From Chrysogorgia sp. JL179-B06 (Eukaryota > Cnidaria > Anthozoa > Scleralcyonacea > Chrysogorgiidae): DNA of 64,000 bases. The stretch covers positions 939,001 through 1,003,000 of the forward strand of contig JAYKKM010000416.1 of NCBI GenBank assembly GCA_035772405.1. Reading direction: 5' to 3'. This document shows positions 21,912 to 29,622 of this stretch, in pieces (the first letter of the stretch is position 1; every line of letters starts with the position of its first letter). A model generated the notes under the pieces. That model was not told the DNA's origin, did no database searches, and worked only from the letters and a program-made list of their open reading frames with translations. A program made the translations under genes and the position numbers.

Positions 21912-22201
21912 AGAGACACTACGCGTAGTACTCTATCTATGAGATAATCTGTAAGATAACTGTGAGATGGTCTGTAAGACGATCTATAAGGTGGTTTATA
22001 AACAATATACTACGCGTAGTACTCTATCTACGAGATAGTTTAAGACGATCTATAAGATGGTTCGTAAACAATATACTACACGTAGTACTCTCATATACGA
22101 GACGATTTAAGACGATCTATAAGATGATTTATAAACAAGATACTACGCGTAGTACTCTTATATACGAGACGATTTAAGACGATCTATAAGATGATTCGTA
22201 A
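21912..22201. repeat. Central spacer with palindromic boxes
   Basis: This 290-base spacer is not itself palindromic overall. It has about four units of roughly 66 bases (the first 91), each with an ACTACGCGTAGT box: 21918-21929, TACTACGCGTAGTA at 22008-22021, TACTACACGTAGTA at 22074-22087 and TACTACGCGTAGTA at 22141-22154. Each is followed by ATACGAGA- and AAGACGATCTATAAGATG-like text. The arrangement resembles an iterated protein-binding or resolution site at the symmetry axis. Confidence 0.75.
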
Positions 22202-22896
22202 GATGATTAGATAGTGTGGTTTCACTCTTGAATCTCCTATTGCGTTACTCGCGCAGAACTCTAGAGTCTCTCATATATGTCTCATTCATTATCGACAACT
22301 GGTTATGTTGTGTGTAACTGACCTGTCTTTCTAATAGATGGTTTCACAGAAAAGAAGTCGATAAGGCACTAGGGTATAAAAACGCGAAGTGGGCTATCAG
22401 TGTACACGTTGACCTTATATATATCGTCAAACGAGAGGTGTTTGAAGGGGGGCGCGAATCACGCACCCCTTTAAACTCGCAACCAAACATGATATTCATA
22501 TTGGAGCTAGAGGTGTTTTCCGTATAAAAGACGACGAAATCTCAGGTCTCAATTTGGGACCCCAGTTTTTGATTTAGGGGGTCAGCTATTCTTAAAAAAT
22601 AATTGCTTGGCACAAACGTTTCTCAACCAATGCCTTGTTTTAGGGTGTCAGCTCTCATCGTCTTTCATGTGGAACACATTCCTGGCTCTGATATATAGGC
22701 TGCGTATGGTTGTGTTTTTTAGGCCCCGTCGTTTCGACGCCCCCTTTGAAGACGACAATTAAGATGTCCTAGTAGCGTACAAATAGTAGTAAAATATTAA
22801 GACACTACATGCGACCCCATACTGATAGTATGTTTGCGATCGATAGAAGGGTCATTTTGACCAAGGTCCTAAAATGGGACCTTGGTGGTCCTGCTT
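22202..22896. other. Inner non-coding part of right arm
   Basis: Mirror of 21217-21911, with the same hairpin at 22860-22886. No gene is present. Confidence 0.5.
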
Positions 22897-22940
22897 CGAC
22901 TCGTTTCTCAACGGAATAAAACATACGGTATTATATAATG
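22897..22940 (+). promoter_or_regulatory. Promoter-like motif before right zinc-finger gene
   Basis: CGACTCGTTT at 22897-22906, then AAACATACGGTATTATATA from 22919, directly abutting the ATG at 22938. Confidence 0.55.
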
Positions 22941-23129
22941 ACGAGACACAGAATTTATCAAACTAAAGAAGAAGCTTCAGAGGCTAATAGAGTATTAACT
23001 AAAGAGTGGGTAAGAACTCATAAGTGGATATGCAAAACATGTGATGACTCATATCACGTTCACTCTAAGTGGGCACATTTAAGGAGTAAAAAACACTCGA
23101 GAAATTTAAAGGTGTTATCCTTATTATAA
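22938..23129 (+). CDS. Small zinc-finger protein, 63 residues (right arm)
   Basis: A basic protein with one CCHH finger (C32, C35, H47, H53) of the U1/matrin-like spacing, preceded by WVRTHKWICKTC. The ATG at 22938 follows the promoter-like motif without gap. It lies 164 bases upstream of PolB in the same direction, so the two may be co-regulated but have separate promoter motifs. It may bind the CGACTCGT repeats of the element; this is inference. No close family recognised. Confidence 0.7.
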   Translation: MTRHRIYQTKEEASEANRVLTKEWVRTHKWICKTCDDSYHVHSKWAHLRSKKHSRNLKVLSLL

Positions 23130-23240
23130 TCTATACGATTTTCTGGAAACCAGATCCATTTTTAGGAATCTATACGATTTTCCAGGAATCAGACCCATTT
23201 CCTAGAATCTATATGATTTTCTGGGAATCAGATCCATTTT
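23127..23240 (+). repeat. Three tandem about 38-base repeats between the two genes (right arm)
   Basis: Mirror of 20873-20986; units share AATCTATACGATTTTC(C/T) and CAGA(T/C)CCATTT. Confidence 0.65.
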
Positions 23241-23252
23241 TTACAATAAAAA

Positions 23253-23296
23253 CGAGTCGTTTTTTAAATAATGAAACATGCGGTATGATATAGATG
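23253..23296 (+). promoter_or_regulatory. Promoter-like motif before right PolB
   Basis: CGAGTCGTTT at 23253-23262, 11 bases, then AAACATGCGGTATGATATAG and the ATG at 23294. Confidence 0.55.
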
Positions 23297-26200
23297 CACA
23301 TTTTCAGAGAGCTGTCTAATAAATATTTGGGTGAAGCCAAAATACTTGGATATAGTTGGATAGATCTGTTAAGAAGAGTATCAAGACAGGGTGTGATAGA
23401 CCACATAAACAGGGTCAGAAGAACACGAGCACACATAATATTACAGGAGAAGATGATACAGTTGAGAAACTCTACAGCTAGACAACAAAAACTAGCAAAA
23501 CTCAAGCTCTTCATAGAGAAACAGAGAGCACTCCTAAATAAACCTAGTCAGTTCCCCACAGTGGTACAGATACGGGCAGCTCTAAGAGGGTATACTAGAT
23601 CGTATGGTGTTGAGGTAATCAACAATAAAGATCCACTACAACAACTAAACAAGTCAAGGGTCGTCGTGAGCCTAACACTGACAAAAGAGTTGAATAGACT
23701 GAGAGGTTTGAAATATACTGAGACACTAAAAGTGACATTAGAGAAACAACTGGATGACGACAGAACGGAACATAAAGTAGCATACTTCAACTGTAATGCT
23801 AAGACGATATATAGTGTTAGTGATATATATAGGTCTGCAAAACAGTCTAGTGAAGAGATACTAAACCGAATCGCTGTGTGGATATCAGAGGGGTCTGGAT
23901 GGGTCATAGACAAAATAGACGACCACTACGTGAACGTGGTAGTATACGAACCTCTAAAAGGATCCAGTTATGTTGAGCTACCAACAGAACTGAGGAACGC
24001 ATTAAAGGGTTTGATTAACATAAGAAACGATGATAATAAGTGTTTTATGTGGTGCCACATACTACACAAGAACCCAGTAGACAACAAACCGCAAAGAGTG
24101 TCAAAACATAAGAGAAACGTTAACACTGTAGACTACGAGGGGATTGACTTCCCAGTATCAGTTAAACAGTATAACAAAATAGAAACCAAAAACAATATAA
24201 ACATCAACGTGTTTGGGTACGAAAACAAGCAGCCGTTCCCAATACACATATCCAAAGAAAGTAATGAAGACCATATGGATCTGTTGCTAGTAACGAAGGA
24301 CGAGAAACAACACTATGTGTACATCAAGGATTTCAACAGATTTATGTACAATCAGACAAAACACAAAAACAAGAAAAACTTCTGTAGATACTGTCTACAG
24401 TGCTTTAGCACAGAAGCTATACTAAAGAACCACGTAGAGAATTGTATAGTGGTTAACGGAAAGCAGGCAATTAAGATGCCTGAAAAAGGAAATAATATAT
24501 TGAAATACAAAAATTTCCACAAACAATTAGATGTTCCGTTCGTCATATACGCAGACTTTGAGGCAATCTTAGAGAAGATAAGTACAGCGACACCATCGTC
24601 AGACAAGTCGTATACTAACAAGTATCAACAACACACGGACTGTGGGTATGGCTACAAGGTAGTCTGCTGCTATGACAACAAGTACAGTAAACCTGTTGAG
24701 ACGTTCCGCGGCAAGAACGCAGTCAAAAAGTTTATGGAAAAGATGCTTGAAGAGGTTAAGTATTGTGACAACGTCAAAAAGAAACACTTTAGCAAAGACA
24801 TGATCATGACTTCCGCTGACAAGGTTAACTTCAAGGAAGCAACTAAATGTCACATTTGTGATGAAACATACAAAAGTGGAGACATAAGAGTTAGAGATCA
24901 TTGTCATGTAACTGGTAAGTATAGAGGCTCCGCACATCAACTATGTAATAGAAACCATAGACTAACCAACAAAATACCAGTGGTGTTCCACAACTTGAGA
25001 GGATATGACAGTCACTTCATAATGCAAAATATTGGAGGACTTGGGCAGAACATCAACGTGATACCAAACAACATGGAGAAATATATGGCTTTCATGTTAG
25101 GAAAAAGCCTCGTATTCATCGACAGTTTCCAATTCATGGGTTCTAGTCTAGACAGCTTGGTTAACAACCTTCCTAAAGAGTGTTTAAAAAACACGTCAGA
25201 GGTATTCACTGACAAGGAACTAAAACTAGTATCAAGAAAGGGTGTGTACCCATATGACTATATGAGTAGTTTCAACAAGTTCAAAGACACAAAGCTACCC
25301 TCAAAGGAGAGCTTCTACAGTGTGCTAAACGATGAACATATATCAGACGCTGATTATGAACACGCACAAGAAGTGTGGAAGACGTTCGATTTGAACAATA
25401 TGGGTGAGTACCACGATGTGTACCTCAAAACTGATGTGCTACTATTGTCTGACGTGTTTGAGAACTTCAGAAGGACTTGTAAGCAGTACTATCAACTAGA
25501 TCCTTGTCACTACTTCACATCACCTGGACTATCGTGGGACGCTGCTCTAAAGATGACAGGAGTGAAACTAGAGTTGATGACTGATATTGACATGTTTCAG
25601 TTTATTGAGAAAGGAATGCGAGGTGGCGTCTCCTGTATCACGCATAGATATGGTAAGGCTAATAACAAATATATGAAGGACTATGATAGTAGCAAGCCTT
25701 CGAAATACATAGTATATCTAGACGCTAACAACCTATATGGTTGGGCTATGAATCAGTACCTACCAACTGGAGGATTCAAATGGATCAAGAAGTTCAATCT
25801 TGACAAATACAAGGATGACTCAAGCAAAGGACTACTACTAGAGGTCGATCTGGAGTATCCAAAGGAATTACACGACTTACACAACGACTATCCACTAGCA
25901 CCAGAGAGGACTAAAGTAGAGGTTGATAAACTGTCTGACTATTGCAGAACAATAAAAGACAAATTCAATATATCCATAGGAGAGGTAAACAAGTTGATAC
26001 CAAGTCTTAACAATAAGAAGAGATACGTAGTGCACTATAGGAACTTACAGCTGTATAAGTCCTTAGGAATGAAGGTAAGTAAAGTATATAGAGTGTTACA
26101 GTTTAATCAGTCTCCATGGTTGAAAGATTATATTGACTTCAACACAGTCAAAAGAACAAACGCTAAGAACGACTTTGAAAAGGATTTCTTCAAACTGATG

Positions 26201-26959
26201 AATAACAGTGTCTTCGGGAAGACCATGGAAAATCTTCGAAAACGTGTTAACGTTGAACTGGTGACAAGTGAAGATAAACTGAAGAAGCTCGCCTCTAAGC
26301 CTACCTTTGTAAGCAGTAAGATATTTAACAACAACTTAGTAGCTGTACACAGGATCAAAGAAACGTTAACTCTAAACAAGCCAGCATATGTAGGTATGTG
26401 TATTCTCGATCTATCAAAATTATTAATGTACGACTTTCACTACAACTATATCAAGAAGAAATACAGTTCCAAGTTACTGTTCACCGACACAGACAGTTTA
26501 ACATATGAGATCAAGACGGACGACATATACAAAGACATCTACGCTGACAAGAACATGTTTGACTTTAGTGGATATGACAAGTCATCTCCATACTTTGATA
26601 CCACAAACAAGAAAGTTATTGGTAAAATGAAAGACGAAACGTCAGGAGTCCCCATCGTCGAGTTCGTAGGTCTAAGAGCCAAGATGTATAGCTACCTAAA
26701 AGAAGACGGAAAAGGTGGAAAGACTGCTAAAGGTGTTAAGAAGAGCGTCGTGAGAAAAAACATAAGACACGATAGCTACAAGGATGTTTTATTAAATAAT
26801 AAACAAATATCCCACAAGATGAGAGCCATAAGAAGTATTAACCATCAACTAGGTAGTTATGAGATAAACAAAATATCACTGAGTTGTTTCGACGATAAAA
26901 GATACATTCTTAAAGATGGTATTAGTAGCTACGCGTATGGACACTACAAAATAGTCTAA
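23294..26959 (+). CDS. Protein-primed-type family B DNA polymerase (right arm)
   Basis: 1,221 residues. N-terminal about 360 residues: a basic leader, then an EPLKGSSYVELP / NDDNKCFMWCHI region typical of the metazoan Polinton/adintovirus-like polymerases. C2HC finger C364, C367, H380, C384. Exonuclease: ADFEA with D421 and E423, NLRGYD with D572, YLKTD with Y710 and D714. An EndoVII-like Cys/His insert spans 519-552 (CHIC, DHCHVTGKYRG, CN) between Exo I and Exo II. Polymerase: motif A YLDANNLYG with D810, motif B NNSVFG at 970-975, motif C DTDS with D1065 and D1067. All catalytic acidic residues are present. The family replicates linear DNA with a terminal protein; no separate terminal-protein gene is visible. 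No premature stop, and both copies are identical. Confidence 0.95.
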   Translation: MHIFRELSNKYLGEAKILGYSWIDLLRRVSRQGVIDHINRVRRTRAHIILQEKMIQLRNSTARQQKLAKLKLFIEKQRALLNKPSQFPTVVQIRAALRGYTRSYGVEVINNKDPLQQLNKSRVVVSLTLTKELNRLRGLKYTETLKVTLEKQLDDDRTEHKVAYFNCNAKTIYSVSDIYRSAKQSSEEILNRIAVWISEGSGWVIDKIDDHYVNVVVYEPLKGSSYVELPTELRNALKGLINIRNDDNKCFMWCHILHKNPVDNKPQRVSKHKRNVNTVDYEGIDFPVSVKQYNKIETKNNININVFGYENKQPFPIHISKESNEDHMDLLLVTKDEKQHYVYIKDFNRFMYNQTKHKNKKNFCRYCLQCFSTEAILKNHVENCIVVNGKQAIKMPEKGNNILKYKNFHKQLDVPFVIYADFEAILEKISTATPSSDKSYTNKYQQHTDCGYGYKVVCCYDNKYSKPVETFRGKNAVKKFMEKMLEEVKYCDNVKKKHFSKDMIMTSADKVNFKEATKCHICDETYKSGDIRVRDHCHVTGKYRGSAHQLCNRNHRLTNKIPVVFHNLRGYDSHFIMQNIGGLGQNINVIPNNMEKYMAFMLGKSLVFIDSFQFMGSSLDSLVNNLPKECLKNTSEVFTDKELKLVSRKGVYPYDYMSSFNKFKDTKLPSKESFYSVLNDEHISDADYEHAQEVWKTFDLNNMGEYHDVYLKTDVLLLSDVFENFRRTCKQYYQLDPCHYFTSPGLSWDAALKMTGVKLELMTDIDMFQFIEKGMRGGVSCITHRYGKANNKYMKDYDSSKPSKYIVYLDANNLYGWAMNQYLPTGGFKWIKKFNLDKYKDDSSKGLLLEVDLEYPKELHDLHNDYPLAPERTKVEVDKLSDYCRTIKDKFNISIGEVNKLIPSLNNKKRYVVHYRNLQLYKSLGMKVSKVYRVLQFNQSPWLKDYIDFNTVKRTNAKNDFEKDFFKLMNNSVFGKTMENLRKRVNVELVTSEDKLKKLASKPTFVSSKIFNNNLVAVHRIKETLTLNKPAYVGMCILDLSKLLMYDFHYNYIKKKYSSKLLFTDTDSLTYEIKTDDIYKDIYADKNMFDFSGYDKSSPYFDTTNKKVIGKMKDETSGVPIVEFVGLRAKMYSYLKEDGKGGKTAKGVKKSVVRKNIRHDSYKDVLLNNKQISHKMRAIRSINHQLGSYEINKISLSCFDDKRYILKDGISSYAYGHYKIV

Positions 26960-27019
26960 AATTAGATTCAATAAAAAGAAAAATTTATAATTTAATTAAT
27001 TTGTCAACACACTTTATAG

Positions 27020-27127
27020 CACATTTCGAGACGACTCGTAAAACGACACATTTCGAGACGACTCGTAAAACGACACATTTCAAGACGATTTAAAAGCAAC
27101 ACATTTCGAGACGACTCGTAAAACGAC
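27020..27127 (+). promoter_or_regulatory. Iterons downstream of the right polymerase gene
   Basis: Mirror of 16986-17093: four units with ACATTTCGAGACGACTCGT and AAAACGAC, starting 61 bases after the polymerase stop. Confidence 0.6.
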
Positions 27128-27294
27128 GCGTATCGAAACAACATATTGTTTCGATATCAAGATCCACCTGACTGGGCTGTAACAATCCTCACCAAACATA
27201 ACCAAGTTATAGTACGTAACCACCTAACCACGTATCAACATCACTATATAATAATTCTACCATATACCCACACACGAGAAAATATATAGACTTT

Positions 27295-27450
27295 AGAATA
27301 AATTCAATTTCGGAAAAGTGGCCTGGTACCCTCAAAATAAATCCAATTTTTGAAAAGTGGCCTGGCACCCTCAAAATAAACATAATTTTGGAAAAACGTA
27401 TAGATCCAAAAAAAATAATCCAATTTTACAAAAGTGGCCTGGTACCCTCA
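27295..27450 (-). repeat. Terminal tandem repeats, right end
   Basis: Mirror of the left terminal repeats. The outermost unit runs seven bases further (ACCCTCA, 27444-27450) than the left arm, so the left end appears trimmed inside a repeat unit. Confidence 0.75.
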
Positions 27451-27810
27451 TGTTCTATACTACTCAAATGCACAGGAGATAACTAAACTACTGTAATAAT
27501 GAGTGAGATGTGAAAATTTATATCATTTGCTATTTTACAGTCGATCAGCAAACAGACAGAGGGGGAGAGGGCACTACAGTAGTCAAATGTGCAATGACAG
27601 GTCCAAATTAAAATAACAAAAAAACTTGTAGGAAATTAAATAAAAGAAAAACGTTCGTTAAGGCCATGGGGATGTGTGGTGCCAAGTTTAAAAACGAGAT
27701 GCTTCTCTTGCCGTTTGCGGTTATTGTTACCACCTGAGATTGGAAGGATGGCACAGACATTCATGTTTAAAACCATTAGAGCTGTCCTGATGTATCAACT
27801 GTGACCACTT
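27451..27810 (-). mobile_element. Penelope-like element, C-terminal coding end (truncated)
   Basis: The minus-strand frame ending at 27636 reads NNNRKRQEKHLVFKLGTTHPHGLNERF and stop. This resembles the end of GIY-YIG domains in Penelope-like retroelements (usual pattern (W/L)-(I/V)-F-x-L-G-T-(L/T)-x-P-x-G-L-N). The 3' region runs down to the palindrome border, and the element appears to continue at 16669-16500 beyond it. The call rests on a short conserved stretch plus the hammerhead-like partner. Confidence 0.55.
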
Positions 27811-27852
27811 GTAAATGAGCATTTTTATACATGTAAAGTACCTACTGCTTTG

Positions 27853-28212
27853 GTGGGGCTTCGGTGGTCTAGTGGTCAGTGCCACTGCCTCCCACCTCTG
27901 AAGTCAAGAGTTTGAATCCTGTGCTCGGACATTTGATCGCACATGGAAAGAGTTAGTCAACACTCTTCCGGGTTCTCCGGTTTCCTCCCACAGGGAAGTT
28001 GACAGGGCTGGGTTAGGATAAATAGTTAGGAAAACTAATGATGATAAAAAACTGTAAATAATAGCTAAGGTTAATTGATTGGGGTACTGGGTACTAGGTA
28101 CTGAATGTAAAAATAAATTGTCGCTGTTGTAAAAATAAATTGTCGCATTTGATCATATAAACATGCTAATTCGCGCTATATAAATAGTAAACATTATTAT
28201 TATTATTATTGC
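27853..28212 (+). mobile_element. tRNA-derived SINE with (ATT)n tail
   Basis: Head: A-box-like GGTGGTCTAGTGGTCAGTGC and B-box-like GAGTTTGAATCC. Central conserved-type core: GGGTTCTCCGGTTTCCTCCCAC. End: CGCGCTATATAAATAGTAAAC-like text running into ATTATTATTATTATT at 28195-28210. This is the classic layout of metazoan core SINEs, transcribed by RNA polymerase III and moved by a LINE. It lies in the large LTV1 intron. Flanking duplications were not resolved. Confidence 0.8.
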
Positions 28213-28404
28213 ATGTACAACCAATCGATTCGGAAAGTATATCTACAATACAAGAATACAAGAAAGTATAAAGCCATGAAAAGTAAATGCCTGTTTTTGA
28301 CGCAAATTTGATAGCGAAGTTAGGCAAGCCGAGAACTCCTTCACTTTTGGTGAACAAAGTAAACAAGTTAGCCTGTTAGTTATTTAAAGTGGAACATATA
28401 CAGT

Positions 28405-28536
28405 AAAAACCCGCATATAAGAACCTGTGAATTAAGAACCTTTAGGCTAAAATTTGCATTTAAGACCCTCATTTTATAAGATTAGAACCTTTTTAGCCTA
28501 AGAATTGTAACAGGTTCTTATTTGAAAAAAAGAAAT
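28405..28536. mobile_element. Short MITE with TAAGAACCTGT termini
   Basis: Inverted arms ATAAGAACCTGT...TTTAGGCTAAAA and TTTTAGCCTAAGAAT...ACAGGTTCTTAT surround an AT-rich centre. It is 130 bases long and non-coding. Confidence 0.65.
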
Positions 28537-28648
28537 AACTGAAAATAAAAATACGAAATTTTGCACATTTTGTATTTTTGGTAATGACATTATGTTAAAT
28601 TATTTTTAAAAGATTTCCCAGTAACACTGCAACACAGTTCACATTTTT

Positions 28649-28990
28649 CTGAGGATACGAGCTTGACGATCGTCTATGTATTGTCTGTCTACTCCAAGCT
28701 CTCCCACATTGTGTATATTAATACATCCAAACCTTACCGATATATAGTGACTGCCGCATAGGCGGTACATATATCAATCGAACCAGTACATCATTGTAAC
28801 CTTCGTTCTCCATCTGAGTCTCGGTGGCTCAATGGTTAGAGCGTCTCACCAGCAATCATAAGGTTACAGGTTCAATTCCTGTCCAGGACTCAGAATCATC
28901 TTTCTGAGGATATGAGCTTGACGATCGTCCATGTATCGTCTGTCTACTCCAAGCTCTCCCAAATTCACTACAGCATTGTGTATATTAACA
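28649..28990 (+). repeat. Direct duplication flanking a tRNA-like sequence
   Basis: A block with GAGCTTGACGATCGTC and TCTGTCTACTCCAAGCTCTC occurs at 28658-28710 and again at 28914-28966 with a few differences. The tRNA-like 28815-28892 lies between, so this is either a tandem duplication or a repeat unit of about 256 bases. Confidence 0.7.
28815..28892 (+). tRNA. tRNA-like repeat (degenerate anticodon arm)
   Basis: TGAGTC/GACTCA acceptor pairing, D arm GCTC/GAGC, T arm ACAGG/CCTGT with loop TTCAATT. The anticodon stem TCTCA/TCATA pairs at only three of five positions and position 33 is C. Related copies sit antisense at 34500-34581 and 34786-34851. Best read as a tRNA-derived repeat rather than a working tRNA. 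Confidence 0.6.
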
Positions 28991-29622
28991 CATTGTTTAT
29001 TCATTTTAATTAGTTGCATTAATATATGAATTGTAATGAATTTATTTGCATTACAGTAGCTTAGTATTAGACTTTTAAACCATTGCAATGCGCATGTGTA
29101 CATATCCACATGGAATATGCGCAATATACCTGTACATGTAAATACCAAATTATTTATTATCTTAATTTTTCTGTTAAAACGTCCTTCAAAATGCAGGAAA
29201 TAGCCGTTTCGGAGCCTTAGAATTCAAACATTTTCATGGGGGCATTCCCCGGACCTATCTAGAGGGTCTCCTCCTTTTAGCCCCCCGACTTTAAAACTCC
29301 GAATCTGAACTAACAATGTTCTGTTCTTCATTGGAACTCGTATACAGTATATACTAGATATATATGATATATATGATTGCATTCCAAGCAATTCTGTGTG
29401 AGCCTCACAAACAAACAAATGCTGCACATGCGTAGTAGCCCGATTATTTACCTTTAAAGGACATTGTTAACAAAAATCATAATTTCATAATAGGTAATCC
29501 AAGTAAACAAAACTGCTCTTGTACAAAACAACAGCACTAATGTTGACCAAAGACAATCCTGTCATCCGCCATCTTGTTGTAATACTTTGCCTACTGTAAT
29601 TAACTGGTAACGTTACACCCGG

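Larger units (their letters stand above)
16670..27450. mobile_element. Giant palindromic PolB element (two inverted 5.24 kb arms)
   Basis: Left arm 16670-21911 and right arm 22202-27443 are reverse complements about a centre at 22056.5 (paired coordinates sum to 44113). I saw no difference in the stretches compared, and the encoded proteins are identical. The right end has seven extra bases of the terminal repeat unit (to 27450). Each arm holds, from centre outward, about 730 bases of non-coding DNA, a 63-residue zinc-finger gene, a 1,221-residue family B DNA polymerase gene, iterons and terminal tandem repeats. No integrase, capsid, ATPase or protease is seen. It lies in an LTV1 intron, apparently inside a Penelope-like element. 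No clear target duplication is visible. Alternatives: a head-to-head dimer of a linear replicon, foldback replication, or an assembly artefact. Confidence 0.9.

Noticed and set aside
16670..27450. A complete Polinton or adintovirus
   Set aside because: The polymerase fits, but no capsid, integrase, ATPase or protease gene is present between the mirrored arms, and the arms are 5 kb rather than a short terminal repeat.
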